From contig CAIXIJ010000127.1 of NCBI GenBank assembly GCA_903919455.1, positions 1 through 44,831 on the forward strand: a stretch of DNA of 44,831 nucleotides, in the 5' to 3' direction. Both the position numbers and the translations under genes were made by a program. The stretch comes from an uncultured Acidimicrobiaceae bacterium. GTDB lineage: Bacteria > Actinomycetota > Acidimicrobiia > Acidimicrobiales > Ilumatobacteraceae. This document shows positions 16,119 through 24,946 of the stretch, piece by piece. Under the pieces are notes generated by a model, which was not told the origin of the DNA, did no database searches, and worked only from the letters and a program-made list of their open reading frames with translations. Positions within the stretch are counted from its first letter, which is position 1. Every line of letters begins with the position of its first letter.

Positions 16119-16966
16119 GGGTTGCCCACCCGCACAAGACCCTCCTGCACCACGCTGACCGCCAGGTGGCCATCGGCGGTGTAGATGGCGCCGCCGGCCA
16201 GGCCGCGAGCGCCACCCGTGGAGATGGGGTGTTGGTCGTAGAGCAGCCAGTCGTCGGCGCGGAAGGGGCGGTGGAACCACATGGCATGATCGAGGCTGGC
16301 CATCTGCATGCCGGGTGTCTCCCACGACATGCCGAACGGCAGCACCGTGGTATCCAGCAGTGTCATGTCGCTGGCGTAGGTGACGATGCATGCGTGCAGC
16401 GTGGGGTCGTCGGGCAGGGTGCCGTCGGCGCGCAGCCATGCCTTCTGGCTGTAGCTCACCTTGCCCTGGCGATGAAACGGATCTGCGTCAACGTGGCGCA
16501 GGTCGATCGGGCGCGGCCGGTCGTACCACTCGCCCATCTTGTCTTTGTAGGGCGCCATCAGCGTCTTGAAGTCGGGCAGGCTTTCGGCAGGTGGCACATT
16601 CAGCGGCATGGGCGGCTGGTAGTCGGGGCCGGGTTCCACCACGTGGAAGCTGGCCTGCAGGTTGAAGATTGCCTTGCCGTGCTGGATGGCCACCACGCGG
16701 CGGGTGGTGAAGCTTTTGCCGTCGCGGATGCGGTCCACCTCGTAGAGGATCGGCACGGTCGGGTCGCCGGGCCGGAGGAAGTACGCGTGCAGCGAGTGGA
16801 CGAAGCGCCCCGGTTCCACCGTGCGCGTGGCCGCCACTAGGGCTTGGCCTGCCACCTGGCCACCGAAGACACGCTGGCGGTTCTCGTCGGGGGAGACGCC
16901 GCGGAAGAGGTTGACCTCGATGGCTTCGAGGTCGAGGAGATTCACGAGTTCGTCGAGAGCAGTCAT
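16115..16966 (-). CDS. tesB: Acyl-CoA thioesterase II (TesB)
   Basis: A 283-residue double-hotdog thioesterase that releases fatty acids from acyl-CoA. Diagnostic segments are RVFGGQVAGQALVAATRTV, RFVHSLHAYFLRPGDP, DGKSFTTRRVVAIQHGKAIF, the Asp-bearing MASLDHAMWFHRPF and the C-terminal GLAGGAIYTADGHLAVSVVQ EGLVR, where the Asp and Gln match catalytic positions known from Escherichia coli TesB. The ATG follows AAGGA by 3 nt. It is the upstream partner of the sugar dehydrogenase gene, with a 4-nt overlap, although no shared pathway is obvious. Identity is firm. Confidence 0.95.
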   Translation of the reverse strand: MTALDELVNLLDLEAIEVNLFRGVSPDENRQRVFGGQVAGQALVAATRTVEPGRFVHSLHAYFLRPGDPTVPILYEVDRIRDGKSFTTRRVVAIQHGKAIFNLQASFHVVEPGPDYQPPMPLNVPPAESLPDFKTLMAPYKDKMGEWYDRPRPIDLRHVDADPFHRQGKVSYSQKAWLRADGTLPDDPTLHACIVTYASDMTLLDTTVLPFGMSWETPGMQMASLDHAMWFHRPFRADDWLLYDQHPISTGGARGLAGGAIYTADGHLAVSVVQEGLVRVGNP

Positions 16967-16987
16967 GCGTCCTTGATTCTCGCAGGC

Positions 16988-18508
16988 TCAGGGGGCGGGT
17001 GCCTCGCCGATGCGCCAGAGAACCCACGATGGGTCCTGCCACACGAGCGTCCAGCCCAGCGCTTCGCCCTCGGGCACGGTGACCAGTGGCTGCCCCCGGT
17101 CCATGCCCTTGCGCATGAGGTAGTAGTCGGCACGTTGTTGCACGATCTCGAGATCGCTGGACTGCACGCCCCGTCGATCCGTGTAGAGCGTGAGGGCACG
17201 CACCTTGAAAAAGGCGATCACATCGTCCTGGTGGGTGTGAGTGCGCAGCGCGTCCCAACCTGCTTGCGCATAGGGCGACTCCGGCCCATCGGCGACCGCG
17301 CCACCGCGTTCACGGGCGTCGTCCATCTGCCGGATCTGGTTGCTCACGCTGGGGAGGTGCCATGCGGTGAGCAGAGCGAGCGCACCTGTGGCCACCCATT
17401 TGCCGGAGTGTCGGGGGAGTGGAATGGCGGCGAGTGCTTGTGCCCCGAAGTACACGGCGAACGGACTGGCACCCATCAGGTATCGGCCGGAGATGGCCGG
17501 AATCATGCCGGCGATGGTCATCGAGCCGATGGCGAAGATGGCCCACGGGGCGTCGAGGGCGGGTGCTTTCACCATGCGCACCACCACGCCTGCCACAACG
17601 AGGAGGAAGATGGCGAGCAATGCCAATCCGTGCAGCCCGTGTAGGCCCAACTGATCGCCGAACGAGATGCGGAACGGCCCCTGCAGCTTCTTCCACGTCT
17701 GATGCAGGCCGGCATCCACGTACGAGGGGGCCAGGGCGCTGGGCAGCAGTAACTGGAACACCACGACGCCGACGAGGAACGTGACGTACGGGGTCGCTAC
17801 GCGACGGCGATCGGCCACGTTCCATCGGCCGCGTAGATCGAGCAATTGAACAGCCACCACCGCAGGCAGCAGTGCCAGGCCTTCTCGACGGATGTTGAAC
17901 ACCAACACCATCAGCAGGCCGAGCACGATCAGTTGGTTGCGGGTGGCCATGTGGAGGCGGTGATGCATGGCGCGGCACCGGTCGAGCCACCAGAACGTGG
18001 TGGCCACGGCGAGGAGGTAGGGGAACTCGCTGAGCAGATGGTCGGTGTGCACGAGGAAGGAGAGCGTGGTGCCGATGACCGCCACCACACCGAACGCCAT
18101 CCATCGGTTTGAACGGCGCCGCACCAGATCGTGGAACACCCACAGGAACCCGCAGAAGCAGGCCACCTCCACCAACTTCAGGCGCGCGTAGTCCAGTCCG
18201 AATGCACGCACGAACGGGCTCAGCAACAGCGGCCATCCCCACGGATACACGTAGGGGCTGAAGCCGGGCTTGGCCGCGTTGTCCACGTTGAAGTGGTTGT
18301 CGGCGATGACCTGGCCGATGTTGCCGTCGAAGATGCTCTTGGCCTGCCGCACGTAGAGAGCGAAGTCGTCGCCCCACGAGTGGCCGATGGTGTGCTGCTG
18401 CACGGCCATCCACCACACGATGGGCAAGAACAGCATCATCGGCCCGTGCCATCGCACGAAGGCAAGCACCCGTTGCTGCACGGTGGGTTGCCCTTCGCGT
18501 TCGGTCAC
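16988..18508 (-). CDS. Polytopic membrane protein, probable GT-C-type glycosyltransferase
   Basis: A 506-residue integral membrane protein with about ten hydrophobic segments and a soluble C-terminal domain of about 110 residues. The first large outer loop carries HTIGHSWGDDFALYVRQAKS; a paired Asp just after the first membrane segment is the hallmark of GT-C enzymes (PMT/ArnT type) that use lipid-linked sugars. A later stretch VYPWGWPLLLSPFVRAFG is also typical. The sugar and acceptor are unknown. I chose the GTG at 18508 (VTEREGQPTVQ); an ATG at 18532 would overlap the divergent gene. The frame continues upstream to 18727 only as a shadow of the nitroreductase gene. Confidence 0.75.
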   Translation of the reverse strand: MTEREGQPTVQQRVLAFVRWHGPMMLFLPIVWWMAVQQHTIGHSWGDDFALYVRQAKSIFDGNIGQVIADNHFNVDNAAKPGFSPYVYPWGWPLLLSPFVRAFGLDYARLKLVEVACFCGFLWVFHDLVRRRSNRWMAFGVVAVIGTTLSFLVHTDHLLSEFPYLLAVATTFWWLDRCRAMHHRLHMATRNQLIVLGLLMVLVFNIRREGLALLPAVVAVQLLDLRGRWNVADRRRVATPYVTFLVGVVVFQLLLPSALAPSYVDAGLHQTWKKLQGPFRISFGDQLGLHGLHGLALLAIFLLVVAGVVVRMVKAPALDAPWAIFAIGSMTIAGMIPAISGRYLMGASPFAVYFGAQALAAIPLPRHSGKWVATGALALLTAWHLPSVSNQIRQMDDARERGGAVADGPESPYAQAGWDALRTHTHQDDVIAFFKVRALTLYTDRRGVQSSDLEIVQQRADYYLMRKGMDRGQPLVTVPEGEALGWTLVWQDPSWVLWRIGEAPAP

Positions 18509-18517
18509 AACGGAAAG

Positions 18518-18523
18518 TATGGT
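18518..18523 (+). promoter_or_regulatory. Candidate -10 box (TATGGT) for the nitroreductase gene
   Basis: TATGGT ends 7 nt before the ATG at 18531, fitting a leaderless transcript. The two divergent genes are only about 22 nt apart, so their promoters must overlap each other's coding ends. Confidence 0.5.
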
Positions 18524-18530
18524 GCCCCGC

Positions 18531-19190
18531 ATGTCGCTCCTGCCGCTCACCCCTGACGAACTGCTCTCCACCACGCGGGCGGTGCGCAAGCGCCTCGACT
18601 TCGATCGCCCCGTGCCCGACGATCTCATTCGCGAGTGCGTGCAGTTGTCGATGCAGTCGCCCAGTGGCTCGAACGACCCCACCATGCAATTCGTGGTGGT
18701 ACGCGACCCTGCCAAGAAGGCGGCCATCGGCGAGATCTACCAACAGTGCTTTGGTATGTACAAGAACTGGGACGGCGTGTACATCGGCAGCATCGACAAG
18801 GGCTCCGACGACGCCAACGCACAGCAGGCGCGCAGCGCAGCATCGGCCGATTACCTCGGCGAGCGCATGGGCGATGCGCCGGCACTGATCATCGCCTGCA
18901 ACACCGGCGGTCGCGCCGACGGCTTGCCGGGCTCGATGTCGGCGAACATCTTCGGCAACATCCTTCCGGCCATGTGGAGCTTCATGCTCGCCGCACGTGC
19001 CCGCGGCATGGGTACGTGCTGGACCACGCTGCACCTGTTTCAGGAGCAGGCCGTGGCCGACGTGCTGGGGATCCCGTTCGATCAGGTGCAGCAGGCGTGT
19101 CTGTCGCCGCTCGCCTTCACCGTGGGCACCGACTTCAAGCCCGCCGCGCGACCCGACGCCGACAGCATCATCCACTGGGACCAGTGGTGA
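18531..19190 (+). CDS. Nitroreductase-family protein
   Basis: A 219-residue flavin-dependent oxidoreductase of the nitroreductase superfamily. The N-terminal TRAVRKRLDFDRPVPDDLI resembles the FMN-binding RxSxRxF segment of the family; SPSGSNDPTMQFVVVRD and the C-terminal GMGTCWTTLHLFQEQAVADV complete the FMN site. Such enzymes reduce nitro compounds, quinones or related electrophiles; the natural substrate is not evident. An upstream ATG at 18519 would overlap the -10 box, so the ATG at 18531 is preferred. It shares a 4-nt overlap (GTGA) with the next gene, a methyltransferase. Confidence 0.88.
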   Translation: MSLLPLTPDELLSTTRAVRKRLDFDRPVPDDLIRECVQLSMQSPSGSNDPTMQFVVVRDPAKKAAIGEIYQQCFGMYKNWDGVYIGSIDKGSDDANAQQARSAASADYLGERMGDAPALIIACNTGGRADGLPGSMSANIFGNILPAMWSFMLAARARGMGTCWTTLHLFQEQAVADVLGIPFDQVQQACLSPLAFTVGTDFKPAARPDADSIIHWDQW

Positions 19191-19825
19191 GCCTCGATCC
19201 CGCGCTGCGGGCACATGCGCTCGCGGCGAAGGGCTTCATGCCTCCCGATGAGGGCGACGCGTTGTACGACGCTGCCGTTGCGGCTGGCGCATCGGTGCCG
19301 GGCCTGCCGTTCCTCGAGGTCGGTTCGTACTGCGGTCGCTCCACCGTGTGGTTGGGCGGCGCGGCGCGAGCGTGCGGCACCGTGCTGTTCGCCGTCGACC
19401 ATCACCGAGGCAGCGAAGAGAACCAGGCCGGTTGGGAGCACCACGACACTTCGGTGGTCGATGCCCGCATCGGCAAGATGGACACGCTGCCGTTCTTCCG
19501 GGCCACCATCCATGATGCCGGTCTGGAAGACGTGGTGTACGCAGTGGTGGGGCAGTCGCCGCTCGTTGCCGCGCACCTCGCTACGCCCTTGGCCTTCGTG
19601 TTCATCGACGGTGGTCATGGCGACGAGCCGGCCCGCCTCGACTACGAGCGCTGGGTGCCGCACGTGGTGATGGGCGGCACGCTGGCCATTCACGACGTGT
19701 TTCCCGATCCTGCCGACGGTGGTCGCCCGCCGTACGAACAGATCTTCCGGCCGGCGATGGAGAGCGGCCGGTTCCGCCTGGTCAGCGCCACCGGCTCGCT
19801 ACGGGTGCTGCAACGCATCGACTGA
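19187..19825 (+). CDS. Class I SAM-dependent methyltransferase
   Basis: A 212-residue methyltransferase with the SAM-binding loop FLEVGSYCGRSTVWLG (about residues 39-54), the acidic end of strand 2 in LFAVDHHRGSEENQ and a second acidic motif FVFIDGGHGDEPARLDYERW resembling the metal-dependent or macrocin O-methyltransferase-like group. A final IHDVFPDPADGG segment fits the same family. The substrate is unknown. The GTG start overlaps the nitroreductase stop (GTGA), so the two are coupled. The longer open frame from 18635 is a shadow. After it there are 68 nt before the next gene, with no clear terminator. Confidence 0.85.
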   Translation: MSLDPALRAHALAAKGFMPPDEGDALYDAAVAAGASVPGLPFLEVGSYCGRSTVWLGGAARACGTVLFAVDHHRGSEENQAGWEHHDTSVVDARIGKMDTLPFFRATIHDAGLEDVVYAVVGQSPLVAAHLATPLAFVFIDGGHGDEPARLDYERWVPHVVMGGTLAIHDVFPDPADGGRPPYEQIFRPAMESGRFRLVSATGSLRVLQRID

Positions 19826-19893
19826 CACCCGAGCAAACGGAAGGGTCATTCGGCCCTGATCTCCGGTTGGAACAAACGTGCCAGACTGGTGGC

Positions 19894-20958
19894 ATGGCAT
19901 TCGAACGGGTCGCAGTGTTGGGGCTGGGCAAGGTGGGGTTGTTGGCAGCCACGCTCTTGCACGAGGCCGGCTTCCAGGTGGTGGGCATCGACACGCGTCC
20001 GTCGCGGCACGAGGTGCCGTTCCCCACCCGGGTTGCCGACATGGCCTCGGCCGGCGAGGTGCGCGGGGTACTGGGCGATGCCCAAGCCGTGCTGTCGTGT
20101 CTGCCCTACCACTTGAACCTGGCACTGGCGGAAATTGCCCACGAATTGGGGCTGCACTACTTCGACCTCACCGAAGACGTGCCTACCACCAAGGCCATCA
20201 TCGAGATGAGCGCCACGGCCAAGGGCGTCATGGCGCCGCAGTGCGGACTAGCACCGGGCTTCGTGGGCATCGTGGCAGCCAGCCAGATCGCCAGCTTCGA
20301 TCACTGCCGCTCGTCGCGTCTACGTGTCGGTGCCCTGCCCCAACACCCCACCGGGCTGCTGGGTTACGCCTTCAACTGGTCGCCCGAGGGAGTGGTGAAC
20401 GAGTACCTCAACGACTGTGAAGTCATCGAGGGCGGCGTGCGTAAGACCGTCAGTTCGATGGAGTGGAAGGAAACGCTCATCATCGACGGGCGGCAACTCG
20501 AAGCGTTCACCACCAGTGGCGGCCTTGGTTCGATGTGCGAGACGTACCACGGCGTGGTCGACAACATCGACTACAAGACCATCCGATACCCGGGCCACAT
20601 GGACCTGATGAACTTCTTCTTCCACGAACTATTGCTGCGCGACCGCCGGGCGTTGGCGGGCGAGATCCTCACCCACGCCAAGCCACCGGTGGATGACGAC
20701 GTGGTGTACGTACACGTCGCGTCGGAGGGTCTGGTCGCTGGTCAGTTACGCCGCCACGAGTATGTGCGCGCGTTCCGGCCCATCGAGATCGCCGGGGTGC
20801 GCCGCACCGCGATCGCGTGGACCACAGCTGGCTCTGTGGCCGCCGTCATCGAGATGGTGCGCGCCGGTTCGCTGCCTCGGCAGGGCTTCTTGAAGCAGGA
20901 GCAGATTCCGCTCGACGCGTTCCTCGACACGCCCACCGGTCGGCTGTTCGCGAACTGA
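19894..20958 (+). CDS. Saccharopine dehydrogenase-family protein
   Basis: A 354-residue NAD(P)-dependent enzyme. The Rossmann motif VLGLGKVGLLAATLLHEAGF is followed by VVGIDTRPSRHEVPF, SCLPYHLNLALAEIA, and a central CGLAPGFVGIVAASQI segment, all typical of saccharopine dehydrogenases, which split or form the Lys-glutamate adduct saccharopine. The C-terminal half has GGLGSMCETYHGVVDNIDY and TIRYPGHMDLMNFFF, also family features. The ATG at 19894 gives the natural N-terminus MAFERVAVLG; a TTG further upstream is unneeded. It converges on an ALDH7-type dehydrogenase 15 nt away, supporting a role in lysine breakdown (inference). Confidence 0.85.
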   Translation: MAFERVAVLGLGKVGLLAATLLHEAGFQVVGIDTRPSRHEVPFPTRVADMASAGEVRGVLGDAQAVLSCLPYHLNLALAEIAHELGLHYFDLTEDVPTTKAIIEMSATAKGVMAPQCGLAPGFVGIVAASQIASFDHCRSSRLRVGALPQHPTGLLGYAFNWSPEGVVNEYLNDCEVIEGGVRKTVSSMEWKETLIIDGRQLEAFTTSGGLGSMCETYHGVVDNIDYKTIRYPGHMDLMNFFFHELLLRDRRALAGEILTHAKPPVDDDVVYVHVASEGLVAGQLRRHEYVRAFRPIEIAGVRRTAIAWTTAGSVAAVIEMVRAGSLPRQGFLKQEQIPLDAFLDTPTGRLFAN

Positions 20959-20973
20959 CCGTGGAGGGTTGGA

Positions 20974-22488
20974 TCAGCCGAACTCCACGCCCTGAGCCAG
21001 TGGCAGTGAGTTCGAGTAGTTGATGGTGTTCGTAGCGCGACGCATGTAGCCCTTCCACGCATCGCTGCCGCTCTCACGCCCGCCGCCGGTGGTCTTCTCT
21101 CCGCCGAAGGCGCCACCGATCTCTGCGCCGCTGGGGCCGATGTTCACGTTGGCGATGCCGCAATCGCTACCGGCTGCGCTCATGAACTTCTCGGCCTCGC
21201 GCAGGTCGGTGGTGAAGATGCTGCTGGCCAGGCCCTGCGGCACGCCGTTCTGCAGCGCGACGGCCTCGTCGAACTCGTCGTAGGTGAGCACGTAGAGGAT
21301 GGGAGCGAACGTCTCCTCGGCCACGATGGCGGTCTGCGACGGCATGGTCACGATGGCGGGCCGCACGTACGCGGCGTCGGGCGCTACGTCGGTGAGCTCG
21401 CGTGTGCCGCCTACCACGACGCTGCCGCCGTCGGCGGTGCCGGTGGCGATTGCCGCGAGCATGCGGTCGAGCGACGCCGCGGTGACGAGCGGGCCGACGA
21501 GCGTGGAGTGCTCGAGTGGGCTTCCCACGGGCAGGCTGGCGTACGCCGTGGACAGGCGGCCGACCACTTCATCGAGGCGCGACCGATGGGTGATGAGGCG
21601 ACGCAGCGACGTGCAGCGTTGGCCTGCGGTGCCCGCGGCGGCGAATGTGACGCCGCGTACCACCAGCTCGATGTCGGCGCTGGGCGCCACGATGGCGGCG
21701 TTGTTGCCGCCGAGTTCGAGGATGCTGCGGCCGAATCGCGCGGCCACCACGGGGCCCACCTTGCGACCCATCGCCGTGGAGCCCGTGGCGCTGACGATGG
21801 CGACGCCGTCGTGGGCCACTAGTTCTGCGCCCACGCTGCCGTCACCCAGCACCACCTGGCTGAGGTTCGCCGGCACGTCCATGCCGGCGGCAGCCTTCTG
21901 GAACAGCGCATTAGACGCCAAGGCCGTGAGCGGGGTGAGTTCGCTGGACTTCCAGATCACCGGGTTGCCGCACACGATGGCGAGCGCCGTGTTCCAGCTC
22001 CAGACGGCCACGGGGAAGTTGAAGGCCGTGATCACCAGCGTGGGGCCCAGCGGGTGCCACGTCTCCATCAGGCGGTGGCCGGGGCGCTCGCTCGCGATGG
22101 TGAGACCGGTGAGCTGACGCGACAGGCCGACGGCGAAGTCGCAGATGTCGATCATCTCCTGCACTTCGCCGAGTGCCTCGCTCTCGATCTTGCCTGCTTC
22201 GAGCTGCACGAGGCGGGCGAGATCGGCCTTGTGGAGTCGCAGTTGCTCGCCGAGACGACGGATGAGTTCGCCGCGCACGGGTGCGGGCGTGGTGCGCCAC
22301 ACCGTGAAGGCGTCAGCCGAACGCTGCACCGCAGTGGCGGCGTCCACCGTGGCGGCCACGCCACCGATGGTGTGGCCCGTGATGGGCGAGCGCGCGGCGT
22401 GGGGTCCGTTCCCCAGCGGCGCGGCCCCGCATGCGGCGAGGGCGTCGTTGGCGATGGCGGCGAGGGTGTCGGCGGTGGGGAAGCTCAC
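20974..22488 (-). CDS. ALDH7-type dehydrogenase, probable alpha-aminoadipate semialdehyde dehydrogenase
   Basis: A 504-residue aldehyde dehydrogenase most like antiquitin (ALDH7), which oxidises alpha-aminoadipate semialdehyde from lysine. Catalytic features are the Asn of ITAFNFPVAVWSWN, the Glu in ILELGGNNAAIV and the nucleophilic Cys in TAGQRCTSLRRLI. The C-terminal signature SGAEIGGAFGGEKTTGGGR and the segment SDAWKGYMRRATNTINYS are characteristic of this subfamily. The GTG start at 22488 has a purine-rich GAGGGGG just before it and gives the expected N-terminal length; the open frame upstream reads into the repeat region. Its neighbour is a saccharopine dehydrogenase, completing two steps of one pathway. 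Confidence 0.92.
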   Translation of the reverse strand: MSFPTADTLAAIANDALAACGAAPLGNGPHAARSPITGHTIGGVAATVDAATAVQRSADAFTVWRTTPAPVRGELIRRLGEQLRLHKADLARLVQLEAGKIESEALGEVQEMIDICDFAVGLSRQLTGLTIASERPGHRLMETWHPLGPTLVITAFNFPVAVWSWNTALAIVCGNPVIWKSSELTPLTALASNALFQKAAAGMDVPANLSQVVLGDGSVGAELVAHDGVAIVSATGSTAMGRKVGPVVAARFGRSILELGGNNAAIVAPSADIELVVRGVTFAAAGTAGQRCTSLRRLITHRSRLDEVVGRLSTAYASLPVGSPLEHSTLVGPLVTAASLDRMLAAIATGTADGGSVVVGGTRELTDVAPDAAYVRPAIVTMPSQTAIVAEETFAPILYVLTYDEFDEAVALQNGVPQGLASSIFTTDLREAEKFMSAAGSDCGIANVNIGPSGAEIGGAFGGEKTTGGGRESGSDAWKGYMRRATNTINYSNSLPLAQGVEFG

Positions 22489-22547
22489 CCCCTCATGCTG
22501 CCACGCCGCCACCTGCAGCCCCACACGACCGCGCCGCGCCGCGGCCG

Positions 22548-22628
22548 ATCCGAGTGGGGACTCGCACCCCGTATGCGAGTCCGCACTCGGATGGGGCCGT
22601 GCGACTCGGATGGGGCCGTGCGACTCGG
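22548..22628. repeat. Palindrome plus tandem 19-nt GACTCGG units (copy A)
   Basis: An inverted repeat with 19-nt arms (22548-22566 and 22574-22592, one mismatch, 7-nt loop) is followed by two identical 19-nt units (22591-22609 and 22610-22628) each ending in GACTCGG. The array fills the space between the divergent ALDH and MFS genes. The same design occurs at 28266-28437. The 19-nt period is not a multiple of three, so it is not coding. Function is unknown. Confidence 0.85.
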
Positions 22629-22655
22629 ATCCGGTGTGGGGGCGTGGGGGATGGG

Positions 22656-22661
22656 TAGCGT
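22656..22661 (+). promoter_or_regulatory. Candidate -10 box (TAGCGT) for the MFS exporter gene
   Basis: TAGCGT lies 11 nt before the ATG at 22673, giving a 5' leader of only a few bases. It is the same hexamer that precedes several other genes here. Confidence 0.45.
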
Positions 22662-22672
22662 CGGCGGACGGG

Positions 22673-23917
22673 ATGGCGTCGACAGGAGTGCTCACAGGTG
22701 CGAAGCACCGATCGCTGGGCGCCGACTTCCGTGCGGTGTGGGCCTCGGTGGTCGTCTCCAGCACCGGCGACGGCATGTTCATCACCGCCCTGCCCTTGCT
22801 GGCGGCATTGCTGACCAAGGACCCGGTGCTCATCGCCGGCATCACCATCGCCCAGCGCTTGCCGTGGCTGCTCTTCTCATTGTTCACCGGGGCCATCGCC
22901 GACCGTATGGATCGACGGCGGTTGATGATCGGCGCCGACCTCGCTTGCTTCGTCGTGGTGGGTCTGCTGGGCCTTGCCATCGTGTTCGACGTGGCGAACA
23001 TCTGGATGCTCTATGCCTGCGCCTTTCTGCTGGGCATTGGCGAGACCCTGCATGTGAATGCTGCGCAGGCGCTCGTACCCAGCATCGTGAGCGACGACGA
23101 TCTGCTGCAGGCGAACGCCCGATTCGGTACTGCGCAGATCGCGTCGGCGCAGTTCATCGGCCCGCCGCTCGGTGTGGCGATGTTCAGTGCCGCCATCTCG
23201 CTGCCGTTCATCGCCGATGCGGTCTCCTTCGCCGGCTCCGCGGTGCTGGTGAATTCTCTGCCCGACGTGCACGCCACCGAGCCGCCCAGCACGCGCATTC
23301 GCGACGACGTGATGGAAGGCTTGCAGTTCATGTGGCGCAACCTCGCGTTACGCCACATCACGCTGATCCTGGCTGCGATCAACTTCTTCTACTTCGCCGC
23401 CACCTCGCTGCTGGTGTTGTACAACGAGCAACTGCTGCATGGTGGCACCACCGCCTACACGCTGCTGTTTGTAGCGGGTGCCACGGGCACGGTGGCGGCT
23501 CGCTTCTTCGTGTCGCCGCTGACCCTGCGACTCGGCACCGTGCGTACCCTGGTGGTCGCGGTCTGGTGTTGGGCGACAGCCATCGTGGGCATGTCGATCA
23601 CCAGCACGTCGTGGGTGGCGGTGCCGATGTACGGGATGTTGGGCGTTGGTACAGGGTTGTGGTGGGCCGTGAACACCACCATTCGCCAGCAGGTGACGCC
23701 AACTCGATTGCGGGGCCGCATGAACGCCGCCTACCGCACCGTGTCGTGGGGCGTGGTGCCGCTCGGTGCGTTGTTCGGCGGGTGGACGGCGCGCCTGTTC
23801 GGTCTGCGTGCACCGTTCATCGTCGCCGCTGTGGCGATGGTGATGATCGCGCTGAGCGCATCGACGTTCCTGCGACCGGTTCGCGATGCGATGGACGCCT
23901 TGGCGGCCGAGGACTGA
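22673..23917 (+). CDS. MFS transporter, enterobactin-exporter-like
   Basis: A 414-residue, twelve-segment transporter of the MFS_3 type. The first segment pair reads VVVSSTGDGMFITALPLLAA, and the conserved loop is TGAIADRMDRRRLMIGADL, the family DRxxRR motif. LVPSIVSDDDLLQANARFGT in the middle and RQQVTPTRLRGRMNAAYRT in the second half are also hallmarks of this group. Members export siderophores, macrolides or other small molecules; the substrate here cannot be told. The ATG at 22673 is chosen because the frame upstream is repeat DNA. It ends 3 nt from the convergent toroid-protein gene. Confidence 0.88.
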   Translation: MASTGVLTGAKHRSLGADFRAVWASVVVSSTGDGMFITALPLLAALLTKDPVLIAGITIAQRLPWLLFSLFTGAIADRMDRRRLMIGADLACFVVVGLLGLAIVFDVANIWMLYACAFLLGIGETLHVNAAQALVPSIVSDDDLLQANARFGTAQIASAQFIGPPLGVAMFSAAISLPFIADAVSFAGSAVLVNSLPDVHATEPPSTRIRDDVMEGLQFMWRNLALRHITLILAAINFFYFAATSLLVLYNEQLLHGGTTAYTLLFVAGATGTVAARFFVSPLTLRLGTVRTLVVAVWCWATAIVGMSITSTSWVAVPMYGMLGVGTGLWWAVNTTIRQQVTPTRLRGRMNAAYRTVSWGVVPLGALFGGWTARLFGLRAPFIVAAVAMVMIALSASTFLRPVRDAMDALAAED

Positions 23918-23920
23918 CGC

Positions 23921-24946
23921 TCAGTCGAGCGAACGGGGCACGAACACGTTCGCTGCGGGGCTGGCGCCGGTGATGGCGTCAGCGGCCAGGATGACCGCCG
24001 CACCGGTGTAGGCACTGGTCTCGGCGGGCGGGAAGCTCTCGAGCGACGGATACACGATGCCGGTGAGATAGGCGCCGTCGTCGCGACGGTGGGGCCGGGT
24101 CCAGAGCAGCAGATCGGATGCCGTCGACATGTCGCCGATGACAGCGTGGGCGATGCTGGCTTCGGCCGTCTCGCTGGCCGTGATCCAGGGCTCGTCGCTG
24201 ACGCAGCGGATGCCCTTGCCCTCCATCGCGAACGTCGGCCAGCCTTCAGCCAGGCGAGCCTTGGCCGATTCGCCGGTGAGGCAGCCTGCGAGCACCGGGT
24301 AGTACCAGTCCATTGCCCAGCGTTCCTTGGGTTCGAACGCATCGGGCTGAGTGGCCACCACGTGCGCCAGCACGTCGCCGGCCGCCACCCAGTCGGGGCG
24401 CGGTTCGTTGATGAGTTCGGCCAGGCGCGCCCCGCAGTGCAATGCGTGGGCGATGCTGGACGAACCGGTGAGCAGCGCGTAGTCCCACGGCGCATCCTCG
24501 GCGTTGCGGGCCCACAGCGGCGTGCCGTTGGGCTTGCGCATGCTGAGCACCCAGTCGAGCGAACGCTGCACGGTGGGCCACAGGTGATCCACGAACCCGC
24601 GGTCCCAGGTGCAAAGCCAGTGGTGCCACACGCCGGTGGCGATGTAGGCGCACACGTTCGTGTCGAGCTTGGCTTCCTCCACCGACCCATCGGGCAGGTA
24701 GTAGTTCCACCAACTGCCGTTCTCGAGCTGGATGTCCATCAGCCATTCGTAGGCACGTTCGGCCGGCTCGTGGAGGCCGGCTACGTCGAGCGCCATGGCG
24801 GTCTCCACGTGGTTCCAGGGGTCGCAGTGACCGTCGGGGAACCACGGGATCATGCCCGTGGGCAATTGCAGCGCGGCGATGGACTCGGCGGTCTGCACCA
24901 CCTCGTCGGCGGTGAGTACTCCCTCGATGTGAGGAAGGTTGGTCAT
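23921..24946 (-). CDS. Alpha-toroid (prenyltransferase/squalene-cyclase-like) protein, unknown function
   Basis: A 341-residue protein built from repeated helical hairpins with aromatic and acidic consensus, such as HVETAMALDVAGLHEPAERA, AYEWLMDIQLENGSWWNYYL and DTNVCAYIATGVWHHWLCTW. This is the pattern of (alpha/alpha)6 toroids, shared by terpene cyclases, prenyltransferase beta subunits and some glycoside hydrolases. There is no DDxD-type squalene-cyclase motif that I can see. It follows a methyltransferase (4-nt overlap) and a glycosyltransferase, so it probably acts in the same pathway, perhaps on a glycan or glycolipid. The function is unassigned. Confidence 0.7.
   Translation of the reverse strand: MTNLPHIEGVLTADEVVQTAESIAALQLPTGMIPWFPDGHCDPWNHVETAMALDVAGLHEPAERAYEWLMDIQLENGSWWNYYLPDGSVEEAKLDTNVCAYIATGVWHHWLCTWDRGFVDHLWPTVQRSLDWVLSMRKPNGTPLWARNAEDAPWDYALLTGSSSIAHALHCGARLAELINEPRPDWVAAGDVLAHVVATQPDAFEPKERWAMDWYYPVLAGCLTGESAKARLAEGWPTFAMEGKGIRCVSDEPWITASETAEASIAHAVIGDMSTASDLLLWTRPHRRDDGAYLTGIVYPSLESFPPAETSAYTGAAVILAADAITGASPAANVFVPRSLD

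Noticed and set aside
22556-22672. N-terminal extension of the second MFS transporter through the repeat region
   Set aside because: The extension is translated repeat DNA with no membrane or domain feature, and the ATG at 22673 gives a standard N-terminus.
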